The notes: generated by a model from the sequence alone, not told the origin. DNA of 64,000 bases from Rhynchopus euleeides (GCA_963210315.1 OY723310.1:1488001-1552000), one strand, 5' to 3'. Shown: positions 32,631 through 43,184, numbered from the stretch's first letter. A program made the numbers and translations.

Positions 32631-32690
32631 GATTTTTGGTGAATTTTGGTGAATGGCGGCGTCGGGCGGCGAATTTTTGGTGATTTTCGG
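32631..32690 (+). repeat. Decamer tail of copy 3
   Basis: Units GATTTTTGGT, GAATTTTGGT, GAATGGCGGC and later GAATTTTTGG follow the common 3' end ATTGCAATAC with a 10-bp step. The unit sequence differs from the tail of copy 1 although the elements are otherwise identical. Confidence 0.75.
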
Positions 32691-33709
32691 TTCCTGAGTA
32701 CCCCCTGTTTCACCCCATGGACCGGACAAATCCTGGACCTCGGGGGGGGTCTGGAGGTGGATTGGACCTTTTTTACGGTTCAGATTTATTCCGTTTACGG
32801 TATTTGCGTTGTGCCAAGTTGTGTCGTGTCTGTCAATGGTGATTTGCATCAAGATCAGGGATTTGATCGGCGCTTTCGACACGACTTGCAGTGGTTCATC
32901 CACGTGTGTGTGCTTGCCGAAGTGCCAAAGCGCAAGCAAGCAGAACAAAAATACAGCAGAGGTGACCGCAGACGAGGGAGGGTTTCGTCACGTTTGATCA
33001 TTTCACACCCCCCCCCCCCCCACCTCACCCCCCCCCCCTTTGTTATAAATGTATTGCCAAAAAAACCCCCCAGGCATTTTTGGCCCATCCGTTTGTCTGT
33101 TGCCAACCCTTCATCTGCCTTGAAGGAGGCGTGCGATCTCAAAGATTGTTTTCTCTGCCATGTTTGAACCACACATTTCGAACCGCACAGGGAGGGGTGG
33201 GGTCGTTCGAAAGTGCAGAAGAATTGTGAGCACCATACAGCAACTGTGACAGAAATAGGCGGCAAAAACTGGCACAGTTTTATTTTTTTGGGACAGAGCA
33301 GCCGTGCTGTGGTGGGGGGGGGGGGGGTCGGGGAGTGGCGATACGCGATCTCTCTTTCTTTGTTGATCCATAAAAGTCACAAGTCTTTCCCCTCAAAAAA
33401 GGGTGTGTGTGTACGCGTCCATTGCCACATTTTTTTGGTGTTTTTTTTCCACGGGCAACACTCCCAGGGCATTTTATAGGGGCGAAATCTACGCTCATTT
33501 GGGCTTAAATGTGAGGCGTTCCCCGATTTTTTGGCGGACCCCCCAGCAAGCGAGTCTTGTGGTGAATGGGTCACCTCCCGGTTCCTCTCTCAGGGATCCG
33601 TGCTCGGGTCCAGCCTCGGGTGCCGGAGGTTAGTCCAAAAAATGGATTTCGGGACCGATCTGCCGCAGACCCGGACGTGCAAGGACTTACATACAGGCAC
33701 ATGCCACAG
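32691..33709. other. Intergenic, no gene seen
   Basis: This stretch holds a repeat shared with 27530-27660 (CTGGACCTCGGGGGG, GATTGGACCTTTTTT, and a CCGTTTACGG part), C tracts near 33008-33045 and no gene. Confidence 0.5.
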
Positions 33710-33952
33710 GGGGGTCTGGGGGGCGGAGCCCCCCAGCCGCCGGAGGCCACGGTAGTGAACATCTGTTCCTTGCAGGTGTACAGATTCTGCATGAGCTGGC
33801 TGCGTCCTCCTGAGGCTACTGAGGGTCTGATGGTCTGCATTCCATTCTCTGACGTAACCTCAAAGGGTTTGGGTACAAGACAGGAAGACAGCACAGGGGG
33901 GTCTGGGGGGCGGAGCCCCCCAGCCGCCGGAGGCCACGGTAGTGAACGTCCG
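33710..33952 (-). repeat. Paired copies of dispersed hairpin motif
   Basis: Inverted copies lie at 33710-33769 and 33896-33952. The sequence just left of them (GGGACCGATCTGCCGCAGAC region) is distantly like the interior of the 9-bp-TSD element, so this may be a decayed relative of it. Confidence 0.8.
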
Positions 33953-34130
33953 TCCCTTCGCGGCCTGCGTTTTCTCGGGGTTTGACAAAGAAACTGGACA
34001 GAAAAACGGTCGGGTAAGTTGCTCGCAGTCTGTGGGCATGAGTCCACTCTCATCTGCGAGGCTGCCCAGCCGCCACCAGTTTTCCACCCCCGGATTTTTC
34101 CCGGAAATCTTTTTTTCCCTTAACCCTTTA

Positions 34131-34497
34131 CTGGGGGGGGGCAAATACAAGCATACATGCTAATACAAGCATACATGCGAATACAAGCATATTATGAAAA
34201 TCCGGATTTAAATAAAATTTTCAGGCTAATAGAAGCATATATGCTTCTATTAGCCTGGTAGAAAATATTGGGTATTTTTGGGGTTTTTGGGGGGTTTTCC
34301 ACCACAAAAATATAAATTTTTCTACCAGGCTAATACAAGCATGTATGCTTGTATTAGCCTGGTCAACAAAAATTGGGTTTTTAGTATGCTTGTATTCGCA
34401 GTATAATCATTTATAATTTTTCCAGAAAGCCCCGCATTATGCGAGCTGGCACGCTTAATACAAGCATATATGCTTGTATTTGCCCCCCCCCCCCCAG
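34131..34497. mobile_element. TA-flanked poly-G element, 367 bp
   Basis: The ends are CTGGGGGGGG(G)CAAATACAAG inverted, with TA at 34129-34130 and 34498-34499. It contains further inverted units around ATACAAGCATA. It is inserted inside the left TIR of the TTAA element, whose intact right TIR serves as the empty site and proves the TA duplication. Confidence 0.9.
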
Positions 34498-34918
34498 TAA
34501 GTCCCAAGGCGCAATATATTGCGCCTACACTTTCGGTTCACATTTTGTTAGCACGCATTTTTGTCTTTTTGGCAAACCCTGGGCACCATGAAAAGGGTTT
34601 GGACAGTTCTTTTCAAGACAACAAAAATCGACGAGATATCTGTCTGTCGGTTGCCCGCCGTCACCCCTGAGAATCTGGGCCCAGGTCGGGTTTTCAGGTG
34701 AAAACAGCATTCTGGGCCCTTGGTTTTCTGTGCACACCCCAACAAGGTCTGGCATACTTTGCCGGGGGTCTTTGTGCCCGACCCTGGCCATCTGGTAAAG
34801 GGGACTCGAGAACCTTTCCAAGGAATCAAGACCCGCCCAGATATACCCCGATGTGGTGCACGTGTCAACTGAAGGCAAGGGAGTGCCTGATTGTCAATTC
34901 CTCGCCTGTCAAAATGTA

Positions 34919-35297
34919 CCTGGGACCCCCCGTGTTTAAGTCCCCCCCCTTGGAGACGATTTTCGGCCGGGGGGACTTAAACACGGGGGGGGCGGACCTA
35001 AACGCAGGGGGGGCTTAAACACGGGGGTGGCACGGTGGAGACCAAGAAGACCTCTTCCGCTTCCGTCGTAGGGGGGGTGATTCTGGTCCGGATGGACTTT
35101 TGGCACCCCCCTTTTCGACTCTGACAGCACCTGGAGGGCACCAGGTGGCCTCGCGGCCACTTGATGACCCTCCAGACCGGCCCACCCCGTGTTTAGGTCC
35201 ACCTGTGTTTAAGTTCCCCCCCCCCTGCCAGACCCCCAGGGGGGGGACTTAAGCACGGGGGAAAGGGAGGGGGGGCTTATACACGGGGGGTCCCAGG
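34919..35297. mobile_element. TA-type 'CCTGGGACC' element, copy 3 (379 bp)
   Basis: It has the same TIRs as 5095-5456, with TA on the left (34917-34918) but TC on the right, so one flank has mutated. It is more diverged than the other two copies. Confidence 0.82.
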
Positions 35298-36085
35298 TCT
35301 GGGTGATATCTTATCCTGGCCTTGGGCCGTGCCCAGATTGAGCCAAGCTAAACCAGAAGAGTGTCTGATCTACTTGGGGAGAACATATTCGAGGCGCTTC
35401 TCTCTTCCGTGCGCAGTTGCAGCACCGAGTAGTCTGCAATAATACGAGACGCGGGGTGCTGTCCTCTCTGCGGCGACATCTGGTCGAGAACTCAGAGGAG
35501 AGGGTAGACGGACACTGGCGACATCCCGGGGTAGTAGAGCGAGCGCATGGCGACATCTCTGCGAACACTCTCTCTGGCTCAGCACTGCTGCGAAGCACAA
35601 CAGTTGCCCTTGCAGCCGTCTGAGACAGACTTCCTGCGAGTGATTGAGGAAATAACCCCTTTTCGGGTGTTTTCCCACGGTTTCAAAGGGAAAATAGGCA
35701 CTGAACATAGGCAAAAACCGCCTTGCCCATTCAGTGGCTTCATTCTCAGTCCTTTTGGCCGAACTTTTTTTTTCGTCGATGCAATTTGACTCGTTCTTTC
35801 CAATAACGCCATCTTCGGATGACTTTTTGGGGAGCCCCGGCACCCAAAAATTTTTGCTTTCGAAAATCTGCCATTTTTTTCACCCTCAAATTCACTGTTT
35901 GTTGGCCGTGCGAAAAAAGAGACATTTTTTTCGGGGCCAAAAAATGGCCATCGTGGAATCTTTCAGTCAAACGCGTTCATATACGGCCAGGGTCGGGCAG
36001 AAAAACGAAAATTGAAGCAACTTGGTGTCCAAGGAGAAAAATCGGCCAAAATGGCCCAAAATAGCCTTGGGACTTAAAGGGTTAA

Positions 36086-37116
36086 ATGTGAGGATTGGCC
36101 TCACTTTAGACCCCCTATAAAATGCTCTGAACACTCCGGTGAGACGAACGGCAACACAGAATAATACGCAATGCCGTTTGGCCCACACCATTAGAGACAC
36201 CATCCCAGAAAAGAGAGCTATTGGGCCAACATTTCATGCCTTCATGAAGCTGCTCCTCCAGTCTTGTTCTCCAGACCCTTCGACTTGGTCGGCCATGACA
36301 CGGCGACAAGCAGGGACATACGCCTGGACTGCGAGGCAAATAACAACAGCTTCGATATTCCACGCAACCCCCTTCCTCCTCCTGCCGGAGTGGGCTGGAT
36401 GCCTCCATCGCACTCTGCCACCCTCTGAATCAAAAAAAAAGCTGCGCCAGGGGGGGCGCCCTATTGTTTTTTTGTTAGGGCCGGGGCTCGGTATTTCTTC
36501 TGCACTTCTGAGTGCCCCTCCCCTCCCCCTCTTCCTCTTCCTCCTCCTCCCCCTCGCACTCCAAGCACATCCCCCCCCCCTCCTGCCGGTGTTTCAAGAT
36601 ATGCGCCTCATGATGTTTACGCTTAGCCCCCATCACCTCTTCCCGACACCCGCCTGCAATGTGAAGTGAAGGGACTGTTTTATGGCAATATTCCCCATTC
36701 CCTCACCCCCCCCCCCCCCCCCCAGCCATTATTATTTTTTGCTTCGACGGTCTGCAGCAGTGTTATCAGGATGCGCTGCACGCAGCACCCTCCCACACAC
36801 CCTCCCCCGTCTTCCGTGCGGTAAAGGCCGCACGCGGGAACTAAAACCTCACAGAACGAAGTGGTCGACACCACACAATGTGGTGATGGATTTTTTGTCA
36901 GAGATATCGCTGATGGTGCCTCAAATCGTGTAGGGATGGAGCTATGAATCAGCAGATCTTCCAGACCACGACTTGTCGGAGGGCAAAACTCGTTCAAGAA
37001 ATATTGAATCACACATCGAATCACCCCTCCTCTCTCCCCCTCTCGCCCCGTCCAGACTGTTTCATTGATCACGATCAAAAAATATAATAGGAAAATGGTG
37101 CCCCTGATTTACCCCT
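36086..37116. other. Intergenic, no gene seen
   Basis: Pyrimidine-rich tracts (36500-36580) and a C run at 36707-36724. Overlapping frames on both strands argue against coding. Confidence 0.5.
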
Positions 37117-38090
37117 TTTTCACTACGCACAAACTACGCAATCTGGGGGGGGGGGTCTCGCTTTTTGGTCCCCCCCCAGTTTTTTTTGGTCCCCCTTTCT
37201 GTGTGGCTACTGAGACAGGACTGGAGGCACTGCGCTGACCGAGCAAAAAATTATTGCCAGAACTCACTATACACCGTACGAAAGAACGCACGACATGTGG
37301 GGCGGGACTCCAGAAACACCTGGGCAAGGTTGCCCCATGCCCAGAAACACCTGAGAAGGAAGTGAGTTCCAGGAGCCGCGTAGAACACCCTCGAGATTGT
37401 GAATGATGATACGATCACAGCCTTCAGGGCGCTGCGAGGTGCCACCCTGAAGGTGGCCCTTGACATCAAGGAGAGCGTCGGCCGAGGGGTCGACGAAAAG
37501 CTGAAGAAGGCGCTACTGGCACTGGATCCCGCGGGGTATACGGAGGTCACCGCCACACAGGCAACCTCCGCTGACAACGTCCAGGAGACGTTATCCGAGG
37601 GGATCACAACGGCACTAGAGATCTGTGTCACGGGATCCAGGCGCCCACTCTCCCTCGACGGTCTGGGGATTGTTGTTGGGTATGGTGTCGTTTCCTGCAG
37701 CTGCAAAAAAGCGTAGCAACTGTGCTTCCTTCTTCCTTAATGATGCGTTGACGCTTCCACCCGGAGGAGCTGAAGCAGGCACCGCTTAATGATGCGTTGA
37801 TGCTTCCACCCGACGAGCTGAAGCAGGCACCGCGCCAAAGGGCACCCCCAAAGAGACCTGCAAAGACTGCGTCAAAACCCGCACCGAAGGCTGCCAGCGC
37901 TGCAGCACCTGAAGAACCTGCAGCACCTGCAGCACCTGCAGCACCTGAAGCGCCTGCACCCTCACTGACCCCGGAACAGCAAGAACTCCTTGAGTTTGGG
38001 GTCCCGGCATAGAGACAGAGAATGGCTGAGTAAATCAAAAAATGAGACCCCCCCCCCCCCCCCCTTTTCACTACGCACAAACTACGCAAT
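37117..38090 (+). mobile_element. Segment between 26-bp direct repeats, possible element
   Basis: The same 26 bases containing CACTACGCACAAACTACGCA lie at 37117-37142 and 38065-38090. Just inside them are inverted GGGGGGGGTCTC and GAGACCCCCCCC. The arrangement looks like an insertion with an unusually long target duplication, or a recombination product. The inside has a codon-like stretch and a duplicated ~50-bp unit. Confidence 0.45.
37384..37716 (+). pseudogene. Unrecognised coding-like stretch without ATG
   Basis: This is an open frame of 110 codons with clear third-position G/C preference, reading ITAFRALRGATLKVALDIKE and so on, ending in TAG. There is no in-frame ATG and a stop lies immediately upstream. 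It could be an exon or a decayed gene. In a different frame, 37797-38012 reads as a Lys/Pro/Ala-rich tail (KRPAKTASKPAPKAA). A tandem duplication of ~50 bp at 37736-37834, with a one-base length difference, separates the two. I do not recognise either. Confidence 0.3.
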
Positions 38091-38837
38091 ATGGGGTCGT
38101 CAGGGGCACCAGAAAAAGAGAAAAGAAGGGCAGGCCCTTCTTCTGCCTGTGTCACCCCCCCCCCCCTCCTCCTCCTCCTGTTATTTTTGATTCCGAGTTT
38201 TTTTTGTCGCGCAAACCAGCGCCCTTTTTTTAAATCCCCCCCTTCTATTTTTTTCACCTTTCTTTTGAGCAAAATGCCCCAGATCATATGTGATGTGGTG
38301 GGAGGGGGAAGTATGCGACGTCATGCCCCCCCCCACACCCCTGACCCCTGGACCCCAACCCGTCGAACATATAGGCAGTTACTCACACCCCCTCCACCCC
38401 CCACCACCTCCTCCGCCCCCCGGTCCCTTTGATCCGGGAGAACGGCCTGCTGGAGGAATGTGGGTCAGCTCCGCAGTTTTATCCAACCCCTCACCCCAAA
38501 CTCGATATGTTCCTCTCTTTCTGCCCCTCCCCCCAATGCCCTGGCGAGTGGCGTTTCTGCACCTTTGACTTCTGCACCTTTTTTTTTCTACACCTTTCGG
38601 GCATTGTGGATGTGCTGAGGCATATCGCAAGCATTCAACCCGAGGGGGGTGATAGGATGGTCGTCACTTAAGCAGTGCAGGCGCGTGCATTTTTTTTTCT
38701 GCGGCGCGTGGTTTTTTTCTCCGAATTCTGTGTGAGAAAAGAAAGGAACCGCCGGAAAAGTCACGTCGCCATTCAGCAGCAACCAGCTCTTAGCCTGTAT
38801 TTTGTTTGTCGATACGTTGGAAATGATAATCACACCC
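38091..38837. other. Intergenic, no gene seen
   Basis: C-tract and CT-rich sequence. Proline-rich readings are by-products of the tracts. Confidence 0.5.
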
Positions 38838-38840
38838 TGA

Positions 38841-38949
38841 GGGGGCCTTCGCTACCAAGTGTGACTGAGTGAGAAAAAGTGAGCCACGGCCCACTTCCCC
38901 TCACTGGCTGACGAGCTGTGACGAGCAGTGACTGGTAGCGAGGGCCCCC
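38841..38949. mobile_element. 109-bp MITE with 3-bp TSD, copy 1
   Basis: The ends are GGGGGCCTTCGCTACCA and its near inverse, flanked by TGA on both sides (38838-38840, 38950-38952). Copy 2 at 56712-56820 has the same length and its own 3-bp duplication. Confidence 0.8.
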
Positions 38950-38952
38950 TGA

Positions 38953-39652
38953 GCCTGATGAAGGGTGGGGTTAGTGTATAGAACACGTTTGGATGCTTGC
39001 TGTGGTGGGTGACTTTCTGCTCACACGAGTGTGCGGGGAAAAAAAAGTTGCCTACCGAAAATTGGCGTGGATCTCTGACCCCGCCCCGCTCGCGCAAGAG
39101 AATACCAAAGATCCATCACGTTGCGATGAAGCTCAAACACGCTCAAAAAATAATCGTCAGCTGAACGCGGAGATGGTGCCGGAAAATTCTGGCGTTTTGA
39201 AGGCGAAAATCGGATTTGGCGGCGCCGTGCCCCTGATTATTTTGCTTCGTCGCTGTTGGGCCCACTCCACTCGACCCCCACAGAACCCCATCTTCCCCAC
39301 CCACGCGCGCGGGGTGCTCCGACAATTCCTGGAATTCCGAAAAGTTCGTCACCCATACACCTCCCCTGATGGCTGAATCTTCGGAATGAAGGCTGGTGTT
39401 ATCGTGGCAGTTGTGATTGTGCCACCAAGAGTTGGCTTGGACCTGTGTCCTGCCTGCAGCAATCGTATTCATGTGCGGTGCATGGAAAGGGGGTGTGGTG
39501 GGGTCGTGGAAGATGGCTGGGAGTGGGGGGGAGGGTCCTTCCAGCCACACGAGGAACTCGAGGAAGGAAAGGGCAAAAAAATATATATCCAGTAAGCCCC
39601 TCCCCCCCGGAACAGCAGGGAAGAGTGAGAGAGAGAGAAGAGAAAACAAAAC
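38953..39652. other. Intergenic, no gene seen
   Basis: No supportable gene or repeat. Short overlapping frames only. Confidence 0.5.
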
Positions 39653-40455
39653 CAGGGCATTAGTTTGGGCTGGTTATCCGGTTATGATAACCAGGATTTG
39701 GAGAAACCTGGTTATTTTAAAAAATAAAAAAAAGTCAAAATTCTGGCTCGGAACCGGGGTTTTTCCTTACCAAGAAACCTGCTGCGCTCGCCCCACCAAG
39801 CCATAGTACGACACGACCCGCATCTGTCATTCGGCGGCAGATGCAGGCCAAGATTGTACAGCCCCCTTCTACGCTGTCCCTCACTGACGAAACCCAGTCC
39901 ACGACGAAGGTGAACCAGCATGCGACCCGGATTCGTGTGTGATCAACCCGTAACGTGCCGCAAGACTGCAACAGCCGGAATGCGGCCAACATCTGCAGCA
40001 TTCTGCTGGAGCAGACAGAATCTCTGGGAAAGCTTCTGGAACCGCGTCGTGTCCTTCGCCACTGACTGGTGCAACACCACGGTGGTGGGAAACCCGGGGC
40101 GCAACTCCACGAGAAAATTGCCAAGTGCCTGTACACGCTCTGGGCGTCGTGCCGCAGCCATGCCCTCAATTCAAGCTTCGGGCGCTCGCGGAGTGCCAGG
40201 AAGCCTGTCGGCGTGTAGATGGGTTATCCTCCTGGCACCAGCGCGAATTGTGTGCTGTGTCTGACACCTCTCACAAACCCGGGGGAAGTAGAGACTATAC
40301 ATAACCTGGGGGTGGGGAGACAGATAATAGCACGCCGCGGTCACAACGGCGCAGGAGGCACTCGGGCGCGAAGCGCCCGAGCGAAAAAATTTGGTGGGTC
40401 ATAACCAGGGTAACCAGGTTTCAGGCTCCGTCGGGAAGGTCAAACTAATGCCCTG
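39653..40455. mobile_element. hAT-like non-autonomous element, 803 bp
   Basis: The ends are CAGGGCATTAGTTTG and its exact inverse, flanked by matching ACAAAAC (39646-39652, 40456-40462). The 7-bp match, not 8, lies in A/C-rich DNA. Inner inverted units around TAACCAGG lie next to each end. The middle has codon-like frames on both strands but no transposase I recognise. Confidence 0.7.
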
Positions 40456-40462
40456 ACAAAAC

Positions 40463-40848
40463 AAAACAAGGAGAAAAAAAAGGCAAGAAGGCAAAACAAA
40501 GCAAACCAAAACACCCCACCCAGACCCTCACCACTACCACCCCCCCCTCTCCCCATTCCCCCCACCCCAGTATATGGCTTTTGGCCAGAAGAAGTCTGAA
40601 GAATCAGATGCAGAAGAAAGACGCGAAACCAAAAAACAGAAAATCTCACGAGAGTGCCAGCTGAGGAGGTGCCTGCCCCCCCCCCCCCCCCCCTCACCCA
40701 TCCCCTCCTCCACCCCCCAGCGCCCCCCACGCGTGGGGGGTTTGAAAAATATGGCAAAATATCTGTAGTCACAGACCACGCAACCCGCACCACACACACA
40801 CCCCTTCCTGCAGGATATTCAAACAACACCCCACAACAAGACATCACA
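40463..40848. other. Upstream region of the 91-residue membrane protein gene
   Basis: A C tract at 40677-40693 and A-rich sequence precede the gene. The frame of the gene is open upstream to about 40654, but that part is proline-rich and reads from a C tract, so I take it as 5' untranslated. No TATA-like box is obvious. Confidence 0.45.
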
Positions 40849-41124
40849 ATGGGCGGCGGCGGCGCACACCACCCCTCGACCCCCTGCCCGCATGACATCC
40901 CCCTGAAGCACCGCGTTGGTGCGAACTGGATCGGCGGGCCCGCCCTGGCGCACTGCATGCACAAGCTGATGAAGTACCAGATTGTCACCACCGCCTCCTT
41001 CGGCCTGGTGTACGTGATGATCTACGGTGAGGGGATCGCAATGCACCGCTGGGGGTCCTGGCAGCAGGAGAAGTTTGGGTACCTCACCCGGATCGAGAAC
41101 AACCACGAGCTGAGCAAGCACTAG
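40849..41124 (+). CDS. Small single-helix membrane protein, possibly mitochondrial
   Basis: This 91-residue protein has an ATG at 40849 in the context ACATCACAATGGG, and a TAG stop. Codon use is strongly biased to G/C at the third position, unlike the surroundings. The N-terminus is Gly/His-rich (MGGGGAHHPSTP). One hydrophobic helix lies at about residues 45-66 (QIVTTASFGLVYVMIYGEG), followed by a charged tail ending ENNHELSKH. Size, one helix and a short soluble N-terminus resemble supernumerary subunits of respiratory complexes or ATP synthase, but I cannot match a named subunit. It has no intron and no neighbouring gene on the same transcript. Confidence 0.75.
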   Translation: MGGGGAHHPSTPCPHDIPLKHRVGANWIGGPALAHCMHKLMKYQIVTTASFGLVYVMIYGEGIAMHRWGSWQQEKFGYLTRIENNHELSKH

Positions 41125-41655
41125 GCTCCCTGCTGTGCAGTGCGCGCCAGTGACACCAGCTGCCGAGATCGCATCAGTTGCGCTGCATCTAAGGGAGTGG
41201 ATGAACCCTGCACTGGATGTGCCCTGCACACACACACACCCCCCCCCCCCCCCTCCTCCTCCGGTGTAATATTGCGAGAGAGGGTGCTGGGCGGCTTTGC
41301 CTTTGCATCCACTCTCGGCAATCAAAGCCACCACCCCCACCCCCCCACCCCCCTCACCGATACAAACAAAAATACGATTTGCGCCCGAGAGGCTAAATGC
41401 TGATAGGGGAGAGAGAGTCTCCCTTCAGGAACAGATGAGGGAGGGGGGGTGGGGGATGCTTGCCGAACCCCTCTCGGATAGGGGGTTCTGTGTCAGAGCT
41501 GCCCTTGGGGTGTTGAGGGGTGGGGGGTGGGTGGGGGGGTGGGGGATGTGTGTCGGACTCCTGCGCCAAAGAAAAGAAGACGAGTTTTTTTTTGATTTTT
41601 TAAGAAACTACCACGCTGGTGGCGCCGAAAAATGCTCATGGGGGGGGGGGGGGGG
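41125..41655. other. Intergenic, no gene seen
   Basis: A CA run then C tract at 41229-41254, a G-rich stretch near 41440-41550 and a long G run leading to element E. No gene is supported. Confidence 0.5.
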
Positions 41656-41937
41656 TAGGGGGGGTCATAAGCCCGTACAAAACCAAAATTTTCAACATAC
41701 CATCAGAGCCGCCCTAATACCTGATCTGACCCGAAAATCCGACCCATACCCCCCCGGAAACTGTCTGGGGCCCACTTGTGACACCTGATACGCACTTTTG
41801 TGATGATTTTTTGGGGTCCTAAAAAATGTACCTCAGTTTCGTACCTTGCCTTTGTACCTGAACCACTCCCGACCGCATTATTTCGTTCTTTGCAAGGGAA
41901 GGGTGTCACTACGCTCACTCAGCACGCCGAGCAACAC

Positions 41938-42525
41938 ATGCCGCGTGCCCAGGGCCTCGCAGAGGTGTCAGATGCTGCTGCAGAGGAGTACCTTGCTCGA
42001 AAGACGCTCGCCAAACGGGAGATGTGCGGGGTCTCGGCAGAGAGCGTTGTGGCAGACCTGCGTAAAAAGAAAACGGCACACGACATCCGTGAGGCGACAT
42101 TATTTCGGGCGCTCCGTCGGGCTGGGTACATAGGAGAGCGAGTGGGACGTGGTGACGACAGATATATGCAGTGGTGCATCAACTGCACGCACGTGCGGGA
42201 AAAGCGGCGTTCCTTGCTAGCCAAGAAAGATGTCACCTGCACTCCTACTCCTCCCACTCGTCCTGCTCCTACCCCCACACCAACTGATACGGGCAGTGAG
42301 AGTGATGGCAGCTCCAGAGCAGCAGATGATCTAGGAAGCAATGAGCGGGTCAGCCGGGCAGACTACCTCAGTCTGTACCGGAAGTACGAAGCGTTGCGGG
42401 CCCGCCACCACCGCCTCCAGGAGAGGACCCGAGGGTTGAGAGTAGGGTTGTACAACGCCAGGGGAGGGTATTCCCCTGGCGTTGAGACATCCGGCGACCT
42501 TGCGGTCGCACTGTGTGGGGGCTGA
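41938..42525 (+). CDS. Unrecognised basic protein of element E
   Basis: This frame of 195 residues starts at the ATG at 41938. The frame is open upstream to an ATG at 41803 inside the left TIR, which would add 45 residues. The N-terminal half is Lys/Arg-rich and helical (YLARKTLAKREM, VVADLRKKKTAHDIREATL) with WCINC near residue 82. A Thr/Pro-rich linker follows, then a likely coiled coil (YLSLYRKYEALRARHHRLQE). It has no DDE or DDD pattern that I can see. It may be a DNA-binding protein of the element or exon 1 of a longer gene joined to 42694-42951. Family unknown. Confidence 0.5.
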   Translation: MPRAQGLAEVSDAAAEEYLARKTLAKREMCGVSAESVVADLRKKKTAHDIREATLFRALRRAGYIGERVGRGDDRYMQWCINCTHVREKRRSLLAKKDVTCTPTPPTRPAPTPTPTDTGSESDGSSRAADDLGSNERVSRADYLSLYRKYEALRARHHRLQERTRGLRVGLYNARGGYSPGVETSGDLAVALCGG

Positions 42526-42693
42526 GTCGGCAGGCAGATGCCGATCCAATGACCTTGTTGAGTCCCCACATGGTACACTCTCATACGTGTTGTCGAGACT
42601 GCGTGGTGTGCATATCCTGCGGGGCGCAAATTACAGTCATTACACAGCCACTTCGGCTCTCAGGGCGTACAATATCCAATCGTGCCTTCACAG

Positions 42694-42951
42694 GCTAAGA
42701 TCGACGAAGCAAAAGCATCTACAACGCTGCCTACTAATGCCGATGCAGCCTCCCAGGCGTACGAAGTACTCACAATGACCCACATGCGATCGAAGTACTA
42801 CACCCAGAAGGTGGCTGAACTCATTCTGCTGACGCAACAACACAACATTCCCACTAATCAGGTCAAGAAAGACCTTGCCGAGGCACTGGGGAAGGCAACA
42901 TGCGTGCCACCTGAGCCAGAACCACCGCAGAAAAGGCAAAGAACGAAATAA
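42694..42951 (+). CDS. Possible second exon in element E
   Basis: This open frame of 85 codons has no ATG near its start but is preceded by a good acceptor (TTCACAG at 42687-42693). It reads as helical, AKIDEAKASTTLPTNADAAS then TQKVAELILLTQQH, and ends with a basic cluster PQKRQRTK before TAA, plausibly a nuclear signal. The nearest donor I see (GTATTC at 42468) does not keep the frame of the upstream gene, so the joining is unproven. Confidence 0.4.
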   Translation, partial: AKIDEAKASTTLPTNADAASQAYEVLTMTHMRSKYYTQKVAELILLTQQHNIPTNQVKKDLAEALGKATCVPPEPEPPQKRQRTK

Positions 42952-43184
42952 TGCGGTCGGGAGTGGTTCAGGTACAAAGGCAAGGTACGAAACTGAGGTA
43001 CATTTTTTAGGACCCCAAAAAATCATCACAAAAGTGCGTATCAGGTGTCACAAGTGGGCCCCAGACAGTTTCCGGGGGGGTATGGGTCGGATTTTCGGGT
43101 CAGATCAGGTATTAGGGCGGTTCTGATGGTATGTTGAAAATTTTGGTTTTCGTACGTTTTTAGGGGGGCTTATGACCCCCCCTA

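Larger units (their letters stand above)
34120..36085. mobile_element. piggyBac-like element, TTAA-flanked
   Basis: TTAA at 34120-34123 is followed by CCCTTTAAGTCCCAAGGC (interrupted after CCCTTTA by the insertion 34131-34497). The exact inverse lies at 36064-36081, followed by TTAA at 36082-36085. CCC-initial ends and TTAA duplications are typical of piggyBac. The interior has another TA element (34919-35297) and short frames but no recognisable transposase, so it is non-autonomous. Confidence 0.8.
41658..43182 (+). mobile_element. TA-flanked poly-G element E, 1525 bp, with coding frames
   Basis: The TIRs are about 235 bp, beginning GGGGGGGTCATAAGCC, with TA at 41656-41657 and 43183-43184. 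The end sequence matches elements A-C (GTCAAATG) and B (GTCGAAAGCC) in position and style, so these form one superfamily. Unlike A and C it carries plus-strand coding frames (41938-42525 and 42694-42951). Confidence 0.85.
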
